Origin: PLA3 sp964592235
GTDB taxonomy: Bacteria; Planctomycetota; Phycisphaerae; UBA1845; UTPLA1
Assembly: GCA_964592235.1 (NCBI GenBank)
Contig: CAZQCF010000001.1
Span: forward strand, 204,961 to 268,960
Direction: 5' to 3'
Length of the DNA stretch: 64,000 nt
The first letter of the stretch is position 1, and each line of letters opens with the position of its first letter. Both the position numbers and the translations under genes were made by a program. Positions 10,201-18,946 of this stretch are shown here, piece by piece. The notes below the pieces were generated by a model, which was given only the letters and a program-made list of their open reading frames with translations, did not search any database and was not told the origin of the DNA.

Positions 10201-11739
10201 CGAGATCTCGCCGAGTTGATCACCGACGCCGAGCAGGCCGGCTGCGTTCGTCGTGAGCGACGCCAGCGCGACGTCTTCGGGCAGGCCGCGCTCGATGGCT
10301 TTGCGCAGGTTGGCGTGAAAATCGCCAAGCGACTTCATTTCAAACGTGCCGATGGCGAAGGGGATGCTGGCTTCGTGCAGCCGCAGGGCGTTATCCACTT
10401 CCTCGCCCCAGAGCCGCTTTCGCTCGTCCGTGACGCGCTTCGGCTCAAACGGCTGCTTCTCCCATTCGTCGTCGAAGATCGGCGAGTATTCATCGCGCGG
10501 CCTGGGCTTGTCGGCCTCCTTCGCCTTGTCGGCGTCGGCCGATTTCTCGCCATCGGGTGACTCATCGACCGTGCCAGGTTGATCGCCGCCGCGATCACTT
10601 CTTGAACCGCCGCGTCGACCACCAAAACCGCCCGGGCCACCACGTCGGCCGCCGCGACCGCCCCGCGCGCCGCGATCGTCCTTCTCTCCCGGCGCCTTCG
10701 GCTCCTTCGACCAGTTCAGGCTCAAAATGATCGGTACGGCCTCGCGCTTCAGCCGCTCGGTCACACGCCACGCCTCGCGCCCGCCGACGATGATCGGCCG
10801 CAGCTTGAACTCGGCGGCCATGTCCAGCGCGCGGTGAATCTCGTTTTCGCTGTTGGCGAAGAACGCCACGGGCAACTTGTTGTCCAAGGCCGGCCAGAGC
10901 GCTTCGAGGCCGGGGTCGTTCGCAGCGCGCTTTTCCTGCGGATGCCGCTGCGACCACGCCAGCACGTCGCGGTGCCATTGCGCGTCGCTCATGACCTGCC
11001 GAAACGCGGCCATCGCGCCCATGGTTGTACTCGGGTAGCCGAAGTCCGCCGGGCGCTCGCCGCGCCCGCCTGCTCCGCGCTGGGGCCGCTCGGTGCCAAG
11101 CGGTCGTGTCACAAATGCGGCATGCATCGCCAACTCGCCACGCAGGATGGAGCGTCGCCGGGGCAGATCGCCCAGTTGCACGACGGCGCTCGTGCCCGAA
11201 ACAATGACGACGCGCGGTGAGACCAGCGCCGCGGTGAATCCCAGCGCGCGCCAGTCGTCCAGCTTGTCGGTCTTTGGGTCGTACAATTCCTCGGTGCGCC
11301 ATTGCGGGTGCATCATGCGTCGCAGGGCCAACACGGTCGCCGATTGCGGGCCTTGTACGACGTCAGGATTTTCGTCTTCCCAGACGGTGCGCTGGTCGCC
11401 CGACGGCTCCTCGCGCGGCATGCCGGCACTTGTGTTCGCATCGATGAACCCGGCGTAAATCACCATGTCGTCCGCGGGAAGTGTCTCGGCGCCGGCCGGC
11501 GCGTTCAGGGATGGACCGACCGCCGCGATTCGGCCGTCGCGAATCAGCACATCGCATCGCGGAATGGATTTTCCCGGCGCGGGGATGACCGTCGCGTTGC
11601 GAAGCATGACGGGCGGCTCAAACTCGGCGCGGGCCGCGCTGGAGAACAAAGACCCGGCGAAGGTGGTCACGGCCGCGAGAAGCAGCGTTGCCCGCGCTGA
11701 TGGCGCGAAAGCAGTGAATGTGAACGGTGCGAAACGCAT
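7228..11739 (-). CDS. Secreted three-module amidohydrolase-superfamily protein
   Basis: A 1503-residue exported protein with three successive amidohydrolase (imidazolonepropionase/dihydroorotase-like) modules, each with N-terminal beta-sandwich and C-terminal GxLEPGKxANL-type segment. Only the middle module (about residues 610-1070) keeps metal ligands: IIDCHSH (near residue 678), VHCHC, LQHI and NSDSAE. Module 1 has IDANTSAG and module 3 has INAETNMG where HxH should be. Between modules are Pro/Ser/Thr linkers (SQPTSAP repeats) and a Gly/Arg stretch (GGRGGRRGG). Two palindromic repeats lie in frame at 7916 and 8680. The ATG at 11739 follows GAGG and opens a signal peptide ending SSAARAE; an ATG 18 codons earlier is less likely. 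Substrate unknown. Confidence 0.87.
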   Translation of the reverse strand: MRFAPFTFTAFAPSARATLLLAAVTTFAGSLFSSAARAEFEPPVMLRNATVIPAPGKSIPRCDVLIRDGRIAAVGPSLNAPAGAETLPADDMVIYAGFIDANTSAGMPREEPSGDQRTVWEDENPDVVQGPQSATVLALRRMMHPQWRTEELYDPKTDKLDDWRALGFTAALVSPRVVIVSGTSAVVQLGDLPRRRSILRGELAMHAAFVTRPLGTERPQRGAGGRGERPADFGYPSTTMGAMAAFRQVMSDAQWHRDVLAWSQRHPQEKRAANDPGLEALWPALDNKLPVAFFANSENEIHRALDMAAEFKLRPIIVGGREAWRVTERLKREAVPIILSLNWSKEPKAPGEKDDRGARGGRGGRRGGPGGFGGRRGGSRSDRGGDQPGTVDESPDGEKSADADKAKEADKPRPRDEYSPIFDDEWEKQPFEPKRVTDERKRLWGEEVDNALRLHEASIPFAIGTFEMKSLGDFHANLRKAIERGLPEDVALASLTTNAAGLLGVGDQLGEISPGRLANLVVMNKPIKDEKAKTRWVFVEGKRFTIDASALPEKEPTSQPTSAPESQPSNANMAVEGRGHATPATQAASQPTSAPTSQPAPPTFAVEIEADRKPATQTGGNVLLRNATLLTITNSDQPQTDLLVENGIIKAIGKNLSAPAGAATLDLSGYFISPGIIDCHSHMCSEGGLNEGTLSVTPEVRIGDIVNHRDVAAFRALAGGVTMIHTMHGSANTIGGQNVVLRLKYGKPAAEWRFEPAPRTVKFALGENVKQSNWGTRGTRFPNSRMGVEAVFRRSFDAALEYKREWDAWREQKQAGQDPRPPRRDLRLEALAAIHDGLIWVHCHCYRADEVLRLLAMAEDYGFRIAVLQHILEGYRVIPEMRRHGCGASTFSDWWAYKIEAYDATPFNAARMTQGGVNATVNSDSAEVVRHLNLEAAKSLRFGGLSPNDCMKLVTLNGAMQLGVADKVGSLEVGKLGDLAIFDGHPLDTRAKCVMTLIDGEVYFQHRDFAPNGATTSSRGAEDAASSVGGAGPAAYSSPKSQASSLPTQREPLNIPYSHMGLYWITGVTAHPISGPPIENALVAMADGDIFLVAPWAEQNPNPETVFIDGKGLHVWPGLINAETNMGLHEIGMIAATVDESEIAEFQPDLMALSAYNPFAAAINVTRCEGVTNAMVMPGGGRVSGQAGLVKLTGWSMPEAIIEPYVGQVVSLPSLPDRWRDDTPSDRIEEATKAAREEMARIEDFFRKAKTYAAARMSSPGSNTAAGTTASSSGTNGNRAAWDRLLDAMIPIMDGRKPVFFAANSHKQTREALKFAERYGLRPIIVGGQDAWKVADELAEKKVDVILRGAMTHYPGEFDPWDSSYRNAAELARAGVRFCFGTGEAPLAKHVGIEAGMSVAHGLDEARAVQAITLDAARILGVDDRLGSLEPGKMANLFISTDSPLQASNQVVALFIDGQPVELTSRHTDHDDKWRKRPMPGLGGDPTLRGRPALQGPVIGTGR
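7916..7940. repeat. Dispersed palindromic element, family A copy 1 (inside CDS)
   Basis: Starts GTGCCACTGCTT and continues into a slightly diverged reverse complement. It lies inside the third amidohydrolase module and encodes a Ser/Thr/Gly-rich stretch (TTASSSGTN) absent from the conserved core. Perfect copies occur at 30276 and 43104. Confidence 0.8.
8680..8703. repeat. Dispersed palindromic element, family A variant (inside CDS)
   Basis: GCCACGGCTT followed by GAAGTCGTGGC forms a hairpin of the same design as family A. It encodes part of the linker between amidohydrolase modules 2 and 3. The adjoining bases 8604-8634 contain a near-repeat of GAGGCTTGAG, also low in complexity. Confidence 0.65.
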
Positions 11740-11938
11740 GGCAGATCCTCGATCGTTGCTGTTGACGTTGGGGAAAATCGAAGGGTATTTCAAGCGATGA
11801 CGGGAGCTTTCGCAAAGGCCTGCAGGCAGTGCGATCCGAAAGCCGCGGACGTGGCGTCAATCGCAAAGTGCGATTGGCCAACCGCCTGTCTCTGTACGGT
11901 ATCCCCTTTGTGCCTTCGTATCCCGGGAGTTCCGCACC

Positions 11939-14125
11939 TCATCCCCAGAGCTTGCCGAGCCGGCGATCCAGCTCCTGCATCGAGACGTGCCCCGGCCCGC
12001 CGCGCCCCGCGCCGGTGACGGCGACGGTTCGCTCGTGGAAGCAGGCACGAGCCTGCGGAGAAAGAAAACGCGTGAGCTGGGCGTAGGTATGCAGGTCGTG
12101 CAGCCCGCCGCGGTGCTTGTGATAGTATCGCAGCGGAAAATAGACATACAGCATATCCCGGGCGCGCGTCAGGGCGACGTAGAACAAACGCCGTTCTTCC
12201 TCGATGCCGTCCTCGTCGCGCGTCGCCATGTCGGAGGGGATCATTCCGTCGGCCGCATGAAGCACGTGCACAATGTCCCATTCACAGCCCTTCGCGGAGT
12301 GGATGGTGCTCAAGGTCGTCCAGTCATCCTCGAGGAAGGGCGGCCCGGCGAGATCGGCGGTGGAGGTCGGCGGGTCGAGCGTCAGGTCGCTGATGAAGTT
12401 TTCACGCGAACGATAGCCGCGGGCGATCTGCTCGAGCTGCTCCAGATCGCGCAGGCGCGGGGCGGGGTTCTCGTAGCGCCGCGCGAGCAGGGGTTCATAC
12501 AATTTACGAATTCGCTCCAGCTGCGCCGCGAGCGGGAGCGTTTCGGTGGTCGCCAGCGCCGCGGCATCCATCTTCGTCGCGCCCGGCACGATCCGCACGC
12601 CGCTGCAATCGGCCAGCGCCGATCGCAACGCCTCAAACTCCGCCCGCGCACCGGCTGGAACCGGCGGCGGCGTGAGAAAGAGGCGCTTGAGCGGCGAATC
12701 GTACGCCGCAGCACCGACGTCGCTCGATGGGCTGCTCGATGCGCCGCGAATGCCAAGCGCCGCGATGACACGCTGGGCCGTCGACGGGCCGACGCTCTCC
12801 AGGAGGAGGAGCAGGCGATGCCAGCTGATCTCGTCGTACGGATTCTCCAGCACGCGAAGGAACGCCATCATGTCTTTGATGTGCGCCGCTTCGACAAACT
12901 TCAACCCGCCGAATTTCACGAATGGGATGTTCCGCCGCGCCAGTTCCACTTCGAGCATGTCGCTGTGATGCCCCGCGCGAAACAGCACGGCCTGCCGTCG
13001 CAGCGGGATGCCGCGCTCCAGATGCGTGATGATGTGATCGCAGACCAGGTCCGTCTGCTGGCGCTCATCCTCGCAGGTGAGCAGCATCGGCCGCACGTCG
13101 GAGCGGCGAGAGGAGAAGAGCGTCTTCGCGTGACGCTGGGCGGCGGCACTCATGACGGTGTTGGATGCGTCGAGGATGCGTTGCGTGCTGCGGTAGTTTT
13201 CCTCCAGCTTGACGACCTTCGCGCCGGGAAACTGCTCCGGGAAATCGAGGATGTTTCGCACGGTCGCGGCGCGGAAGGAATAGATCGCCTGCGCGTCATC
13301 GCCGACAACCGTGAGATTGCGGTTCGTGCGGCGCAGGCCGTGCAGGATGTCGGCCTGCACGATGTTGGTGTCCTGATATTCGTCCACGAGGACGTGGTCG
13401 AACAGCCGCTCGATGGCCGCGCCGGCGCCGTCGGTCTCCATCAGCGCCTTCCATGCCAGGAGGAGATCGTCGTAATCCATCACGCGGCTGGCGCGCTTTC
13501 GCAGCAGGTACTGCTCAAAGATGGCGCGGATGCCTTCCAGATCGTCGCGGCACCAGGGGAACTGCCGCTCCAGGACCGATTCCAGCCGCTCCTGGGCGTT
13601 CACGGTACGCGAGTAGATCGATACGAGCGTCTCTTTTCTGGGGAACCGCCGGTCTTTTTTTGCCACACCCAGTTCGGTCCGCACCATCGCCATCACGTCG
13701 GCCGCGTCAGCCTGATCGATCACGTTGAAGTCCTGCGGCAGTCCGATGGCTCGGCCGTACATGCGCAATAAACGGTTGGCGACGGCGTGAAAGGTGCCGC
13801 CCCAGGGCGCGGCGCCCGACCACGACGCACCGCCACCGGTGAGGGCGCCGGCGAATTGCTCGGCGCGGCGGAGCATCTCCGAGGCCGCCCGGCGCGTGAA
13901 GGTGAGCAGCAGGAGTCGGTCGGGCCGCACGCCGCGGTGAATGAGATGGGCGACGCGCGCGACGAGCGTGCGCGTCTTGCCCGTGCCCGCGCCCGCGACG
14001 ACCAGAAGCGGGCCGTCCTCGTGCGTGACGGCTTCGCGCTGTGCCGCGTTCAGATCGGCCAGCCACGGCGTCGGCCCGGTGGGCGAAACAGAAGGGGCTG
14101 GAAGGGACGCGGACATGGAATCCAT
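11939..14125 (-). CDS. UvrD/PcrA-like superfamily 1A DNA helicase
   Basis: ATP-dependent 3'-5' DNA helicase of repair or replication restart. All SF1A motifs are visible: Q motif LNAAQREAV, Walker A AGAGTGKT (residues 44-51), motif Ia LLTFTRRAASEM, Walker B VDEYQDT (near residue 247), motif III VVGDDAQAIYSFR, motif IV LEENYRST, motif V TIHSAKGCEWD and motif VI EERRLFYVALTRARD. At 728 residues it is of normal length. It has an N-terminal Pro/Ser tail, and either ATG at 14125 or at 14116 may be used. The C-terminal tail lacks the long Tudor-like extension of PcrA. PcrA, UvrD and Rep cannot be told apart here, so no symbol is given. Confidence 0.93.
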   Translation of the reverse strand: MDSMSASLPAPSVSPTGPTPWLADLNAAQREAVTHEDGPLLVVAGAGTGKTRTLVARVAHLIHRGVRPDRLLLLTFTRRAASEMLRRAEQFAGALTGGGASWSGAAPWGGTFHAVANRLLRMYGRAIGLPQDFNVIDQADAADVMAMVRTELGVAKKDRRFPRKETLVSIYSRTVNAQERLESVLERQFPWCRDDLEGIRAIFEQYLLRKRASRVMDYDDLLLAWKALMETDGAGAAIERLFDHVLVDEYQDTNIVQADILHGLRRTNRNLTVVGDDAQAIYSFRAATVRNILDFPEQFPGAKVVKLEENYRSTQRILDASNTVMSAAAQRHAKTLFSSRRSDVRPMLLTCEDERQQTDLVCDHIITHLERGIPLRRQAVLFRAGHHSDMLEVELARRNIPFVKFGGLKFVEAAHIKDMMAFLRVLENPYDEISWHRLLLLLESVGPSTAQRVIAALGIRGASSSPSSDVGAAAYDSPLKRLFLTPPPVPAGARAEFEALRSALADCSGVRIVPGATKMDAAALATTETLPLAAQLERIRKLYEPLLARRYENPAPRLRDLEQLEQIARGYRSRENFISDLTLDPPTSTADLAGPPFLEDDWTTLSTIHSAKGCEWDIVHVLHAADGMIPSDMATRDEDGIEEERRLFYVALTRARDMLYVYFPLRYYHKHRGGLHDLHTYAQLTRFLSPQARACFHERTVAVTGAGRGGPGHVSMQELDRRLGKLWG

Positions 14126-14333
14126 TCCTGGAGTGCTGCGACGCGAGCAGGCACAAGGCGCGCTTCGGACGCACCTCCCGCTTCCGAACGATATCCTAAC
14201 AAGGTTACCCCGTCCGGGGGTTTTCCGCTACCGATTCGCAATTCATGGCTCCACGCCGGCTTTGCCGGTTGACCGGTTTTCCGTGATAATCTGCCGGTCG
14301 CGCGAAGATCAGACACCACGAGGAGACACGCCC

Positions 14334-14837
14334 ATGAAACGATTCCTGATGAGCCTCTCGGCCCTGCTGTTTGTGACCGGCTGCCAGCAGGCGATGAGCA
14401 ACAACGGCACCTTCAAGCAGTTCGGCGGCCCGGTGGACGACGCGAAGACCCTGACCGTTTCAGAAGCCGTGCAGGAGGCGACGACCGAGGGCAAGGTGGT
14501 CACCGTCCGCGGCAAGATCAAGGAAGTCTGCGCCAACATGGGCTGCTGGATGACGGTGACGGACGGGAAGGAAGTCGTCCGCGTACGGTTCACCGAGAGC
14601 GACGCCTGTTCGGAAGGGTATCTTATTCCACGGAACGCCGCCGGGCATGAAGCGATCCTGGTTGGCAAGATCAAGCCGCTGGAGATCAGCCAGGCGACGG
14701 CGCGGCATTATGCCGAGGAATCGGGCAAGTCGCAGGCGGAGATTGAGAAGATCGTCGGCCCGCAGAAACAGATGACGGTTTTCGCGACGGGAGTAAAGAT
14801 CAGCTCGCCCGAGTCGCTCGATCCGCCGGTTCGTTAA
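14334..14837 (+). CDS. DUF4920-type lipoprotein
   Basis: A 167-residue exported lipoprotein (lipobox LFVTGC, Cys17). The mature part has the pattern TLTVSEAVQE..GKVVTVRGKIKEVCANMGCWMTV followed by VRVRF, an OB-like fold with conserved C66 and C71 that matches the DUF4920 family. Its function is not established; the Cys pair suggests metal or redox chemistry, which is inference. The ATG at 14334 is preceded by GAGGAG at good distance. It is a single gene divergent from the helicase gene. Confidence 0.85.
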   Translation: MKRFLMSLSALLFVTGCQQAMSNNGTFKQFGGPVDDAKTLTVSEAVQEATTEGKVVTVRGKIKEVCANMGCWMTVTDGKEVVRVRFTESDACSEGYLIPRNAAGHEAILVGKIKPLEISQATARHYAEESGKSQAEIEKIVGPQKQMTVFATGVKISSPESLDPPVR

Positions 14838-14966
14838 GCGGTCCGGCCTGGAAGCTGCATGCGGCGCCGGGGCGCGAAAACTGCCGCTCCGGCGTCGAAT
14901 CGGTCGATAGAAGGGTAGGGTGCATCTCTGCCGCGGCGGATCTGCGACCAGACGCACCATTCATCC

Positions 14967-15962
14967 ATGACCAGTCTTCCCGCTCATTTTGCCGCGTCAC
15001 TGACGGACTCATCGTCGGACCCGGCGTTTGTCTGCGTTGGATGTGGGCACCGCGCGAGTCAGGCCGTGGACCCGCCGCGCGGCTGGCCCTGGCCGATGCG
15101 CCGATGCGTTGCGTGCGCGCTGATTCAACAGCACCCGCGGCGCAGCGCACGGCAATCGGTCTTGCGCAGCGATCCCCAGGCCTTGCCCAATGCAGGGGAA
15201 GAGTCGGCGGCGTGGTCGGCGGCCGTTCAACGTTATGCGTCCTGCCTGCTTCCGCTGGAATCGCATCCGGGTCGAAACCTGCTCATACTCAATGGCGGCT
15301 GCGGTCATCTTGCGGCCTTGGCGCGGGCCCGCGGCTGGCGCGTCGTCGGGTTGGATCCGTCGCCCGCGGCGGTCTGCCGGGCGCACGAGCAATTCGGTCT
15401 GGATTTTCGTGCCGGAGGCCTGGCACGGCATCGCGAAGCGCTCGGCCGGTTTGATGTGGTGCTGTGCGGCAACCTGGAGACATCGTGGGATCCAGCCGCG
15501 CTGCTGCGCGATGTCCGGACGGTGCTGAATACCGGCGGGGTCGTCTGCGTCGATGTGTCGGACGGCTTTGCCGACTGGGTCGTCGCGGCGATGGAATCAC
15601 AGCCGGACGATGAAACCGCGCCGCGCAATGTGTTCGACGCCGAATCGTTGCAGCGAATGCTTCGGGACTGCGGGCTTGGAACCGTGGCGGTTCATGCGGG
15701 CGAGGGGACTGCTGTCACGTCCGACACGCCGGCGGAGCAGCACGTGCGACGATGGATTCCGCGCTTCCTGGTGCGGTGGATCGCGCGGCTGTGGGCAATG
15801 CTCGCAGGCTGGTCGGCCGCGGGGGGCGCGTTCGCCGGGGTGAATGATCTCCCGGAAGCCGTGGCGCGGATCGAGAGGTTGATGTCCTCGCGCGCGGCGA
15901 ATCGTCATCTCGCAAATCGACTCCTTGCCGTTGCCGCCCGGTCGGCGGCGCTTTCCGAGTGA
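14967..15962 (+). CDS. Class I SAM-dependent methyltransferase with N-terminal zinc-ribbon
   Basis: A 331-residue protein. Two Cys pairs (C23/C26 and C47/C50: VCVGCG, RRCVAC) form a likely zinc ribbon as in Methyltransf_23-type enzymes acting on sugars or lipids. Motif I is LLILNGGCGHLAALARA (from residue 105), then VVGLDPSP as motif II acid loop and FDVVLCGNLETSWDP as motif III/IV. The C-terminal 100 residues contain a hydrophobic Trp-rich segment (RFLVRWIARLWAMLAGW) that could associate with the membrane. Substrate unknown. It converges with the secreted gene ending at 15978, 15 bases away. Confidence 0.8.
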   Translation: MTSLPAHFAASLTDSSSDPAFVCVGCGHRASQAVDPPRGWPWPMRRCVACALIQQHPRRSARQSVLRSDPQALPNAGEESAAWSAAVQRYASCLLPLESHPGRNLLILNGGCGHLAALARARGWRVVGLDPSPAAVCRAHEQFGLDFRAGGLARHREALGRFDVVLCGNLETSWDPAALLRDVRTVLNTGGVVCVDVSDGFADWVVAAMESQPDDETAPRNVFDAESLQRMLRDCGLGTVAVHAGEGTAVTSDTPAEQHVRRWIPRFLVRWIARLWAMLAGWSAAGGAFAGVNDLPEAVARIERLMSSRAANRHLANRLLAVAARSAALSE

Positions 15963-15977
15963 TTACTTCCGCAGGAC

Positions 15978-18755
15978 TTACTGCGCGAGCAGGGCGGTCG
16001 TGAAGGCCTCTACGTCGGCGTCAAGGTTCGGGCCGCCGAAGTCGGCGCACTGCGGCAGGTCGGTCTCCAGCGGCGCGCCGAGCTTCACACGAAGGAATGC
16101 GGCGACGTCCAGCCCATCCACCGACGAGTCGCCGTTCACGTCGCCCGGAAGGTTGCAGACGCAACCCGGCGTGGTGAACTCCACGGGTTCGGAAAACGGC
16201 GTTTCGTCGCTCTGGAAGTTCCTCGCTCGCGCGCGGACCGTGTAGGTCGTGCAGGGTGAGAGCAACGTGAGGTTCCGCGACGGGGCGCTGTCCCATTCGT
16301 TCGCGCCGCTGCCTGCACCCGGATTGGGCGATACTTCGACGTAGAAGCCCGTTTGCAGGAATCCTACATTTGTAAAAGTACCCGTTGCCGTCACCGTGGC
16401 GGAATCGGCCTCGAGGTTCGAGATTATTGCGCCCGTCGGAGTCTGAATGGCGGTCGCCGTTGCGATCGAGGCCGAGTACGGCGTGACGTTGGGATTCGGC
16501 GCGGCGTTGTCCCGTGCGCGGACGCGATACGTGAAGGCCGAGTTGGCAGTCAGGCCCGTGTCGGTGTAATCACGCTCGAATTGCCAGAAGCTGTCGTGCC
16601 CGCCCGCGCCGGAGACGTAATCAAACTGGTATTGAACCGGCGGAGAGTCCGCATCGATCGCCTCGATGGAGCGCATCGTGATGGCGGTCGGACTGATCGC
16701 GGTCGGCGCGATTTCAAAACTCGGCTGCGGCGCCGGTTGCACAGCGTCAACAGTGGGAAATTGCAATTTGCCCACCCAGGTGCCCCAGATGTTGGACACA
16801 TCGGCGTACTCCTGAACGGTCCAGAGCGTGCGGTTGTCCGACGGATCGAGCGTCGTGAGGCTGTAATCGCCCCAGCGATTGCGACCGAAGCCGTCGATGT
16901 TGTTCTGCGGTCCGATGCCGGCCTTGAGCAGGGCGGGGGCGCTCATCTGGCCCGGCGGATCGTTGACGAGCCGGCCGGCGTAATAGCAGCCGGCGTGCTC
17001 GCTGGACTTGGAGCCGCTGCATCCGAGAACGGCGTCGCCCTGTTCGTTCACGGCGATGGATGGGAAGTAGTGCCACCGTGTGGCATCCCCGACCGCGCCC
17101 CATTGGGCAACCGTGAACGGGCTGCCTTCGGCAAGCTGATACCAGCGGCAGGTCGCGCCCGCGCCGCCGGCGACGGTGTGGGCGGTCCAGATGCTGCCGT
17201 TGCGATAGACGGCGTTCATGAGGCGCGAGTCGACCGTGTCCAGCGCCGGGCCGCCGAGTGCGGGGGCATCGGACGCATCGCCCCAGGGCGAGACCGGCAC
17301 GATTCCGACTTCGATCAGCGTTGGATCGGTCAACGGCGGATCGACTCGTCTCACGCGGATGCCGTTGTTGCTGTTCGTGGAGACGACGTACTCACCCGGC
17401 GGATTGCCATAGGTCATCGTCGGCTGCAGCGCGCCCTCCCAGGGCAGACCGCGGAAGGCCGTGACCGTGCCCATCGAGGGCGACGGTGCGACCAGCGGCG
17501 CCTTGTCGACGCAGAAAAGTGACATCTGGCAGCCGACCATGTAGGAGCCCGTATAGATGCCGTTGGCGTCGAGGCCGAGCGTCGGGTAGTCGGGCCAGCA
17601 GCTTCCGTCGGACCCGCCGGTGACGAGGAAGTTCGTCTTGAACCAGCTCCCCGAGGCGTTGCTGGTGAGCGAAACGGCCAGGTACAACCGCGAGCTGAAA
17701 TCGTCGTTCAGGACAACCCAGCGGTTGGTGTAATGATCGAACAGCACGCGCGGATCGCCCGATGAGCCCGGAAGGAAGCTCGTGATCGAGACGTTACTTT
17801 GCTGCGCGCCGGTTGCCTTGTTGTAGATCGCGATGTTGCGATTGACGCAGATGACGAATTGGGTCGGCCCGACCGCTCCACACGTATCGGGCGGGTAGGA
17901 GAACTGCCCGGCGTCGCCGCGCTTCACACCCTGAAAGTTCAGCGTCAGCAGCGGCTGCGTGCCTGCGCGGAGCAGCCACAGGCCGTCGTCATTCTCGGCC
18001 GGCTGCGCGCCCTGGGGTCGTGCGAACGTCTGCGGCGCCGCAATCGCGTCGCCACAGTCCGCGGTCACGCCCTCGCCGACTTCCCAGGTGAGGTTAGCAT
18101 AACCCGTGCCGGTGAGCACCTGGCCGTATGGCAATTCTTCAAAATCGAGCGTGACGGATTCGCCGGTGTCGCGGTACGTGAACGTCAAATCATCCAGCGC
18201 GTAGAACCCGCCGCCGGCGACCGTCGCGATGGATTCAAACACGACGCGATCCACGTTGTCGAGATTCACATCGAACGCCGCCGGGCGATCGCTGATGTCG
18301 TGAAACCATGCGGTCTCACTGACCTGCCGGCCATCGCGATAGCCGACGACGCGAAGGGCCGGCGTCCACACTTCTGGCGCGCCCTGGCCTGCGACGAAGA
18401 CGCGATCGAGCCGGACCGGCCGGGCGAAGCCGATCCCCATGTGCGTATCGCCGCTCTTGTTGACGAGGTTGAGATGGCCGGAGTTCGGGAAGTACGTCGC
18501 GCGAATCGAGGGCACGGTCCACAGGCCGAAGTCGTCGCGCTTCTTCACGGGCGGCTCGGGCGCGCGCAGGGCGTCGCGCGCGATGACCTCGTCCATCGAC
18601 TCGATGATCGACGGGCCGAAGGCTTCGGGCGGCAGTCGCTCGCCTTTAATTGCGACAGGCGTCGCGATATCAACCGATTCGGCTCGGGCCAGGCCCGGCG
18701 CCACGATGCACAACATGCCCGCGATTCCTGCGAGCAAACGGAAACGGTTTGTCAC
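15978..18755 (-). CDS. Large secreted protein with Fn3 domains and dockerin-like C-terminus
   Basis: A 925-residue exported protein. The GTG at 18755 is chosen because GGAGAGGG lies just upstream and it opens a clean signal peptide (TNRFRLLAGIAGMLCIVAPGLARAE); an ATG 18 codons earlier gives a poor leader. Residues about 50-240 form a jelly-roll-like region (DDLTFTYRDTGESVTLDFE). The middle (DTCGAVGPTQFVICVNRNIAIYN onward) resembles a beta-propeller of a planctomycete secreted family. Then come two Fn3-like repeats (near 690 and 790: FDYVSGAGGHDSFWQFERDYTDTGL) and a C-terminal dockerin-like GDVNGDSSVDGLDVAAFLRVKLG. The same Fn3-dockerin tail occurs in the gene at 18947. Function unknown; cell-surface or matrix role is inferred. 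Confidence 0.85.
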   Translation of the reverse strand: MTNRFRLLAGIAGMLCIVAPGLARAESVDIATPVAIKGERLPPEAFGPSIIESMDEVIARDALRAPEPPVKKRDDFGLWTVPSIRATYFPNSGHLNLVNKSGDTHMGIGFARPVRLDRVFVAGQGAPEVWTPALRVVGYRDGRQVSETAWFHDISDRPAAFDVNLDNVDRVVFESIATVAGGGFYALDDLTFTYRDTGESVTLDFEELPYGQVLTGTGYANLTWEVGEGVTADCGDAIAAPQTFARPQGAQPAENDDGLWLLRAGTQPLLTLNFQGVKRGDAGQFSYPPDTCGAVGPTQFVICVNRNIAIYNKATGAQQSNVSITSFLPGSSGDPRVLFDHYTNRWVVLNDDFSSRLYLAVSLTSNASGSWFKTNFLVTGGSDGSCWPDYPTLGLDANGIYTGSYMVGCQMSLFCVDKAPLVAPSPSMGTVTAFRGLPWEGALQPTMTYGNPPGEYVVSTNSNNGIRVRRVDPPLTDPTLIEVGIVPVSPWGDASDAPALGGPALDTVDSRLMNAVYRNGSIWTAHTVAGGAGATCRWYQLAEGSPFTVAQWGAVGDATRWHYFPSIAVNEQGDAVLGCSGSKSSEHAGCYYAGRLVNDPPGQMSAPALLKAGIGPQNNIDGFGRNRWGDYSLTTLDPSDNRTLWTVQEYADVSNIWGTWVGKLQFPTVDAVQPAPQPSFEIAPTAISPTAITMRSIEAIDADSPPVQYQFDYVSGAGGHDSFWQFERDYTDTGLTANSAFTYRVRARDNAAPNPNVTPYSASIATATAIQTPTGAIISNLEADSATVTATGTFTNVGFLQTGFYVEVSPNPGAGSGANEWDSAPSRNLTLLSPCTTYTVRARARNFQSDETPFSEPVEFTTPGCVCNLPGDVNGDSSVDGLDVAAFLRVKLGAPLETDLPQCADFGGPNLDADVEAFTTALLAQ

Positions 18756-18946
18756 GAAATACCCTCTCCACACGCGAACGATGCGATCCCATCCAGGCGG
18801 GAAACCCACGACTCCACACCCCCGATTATAACGGTTGGGACACGGGCTTGCGCCACGAATTCGCGGCGCGGAACCGGATTCGGACCTCGGAATACGACCT
18901 CTTCAGGGGAATTTGGGTTGATTCACACAGCGCGGCGGGGTGACGC

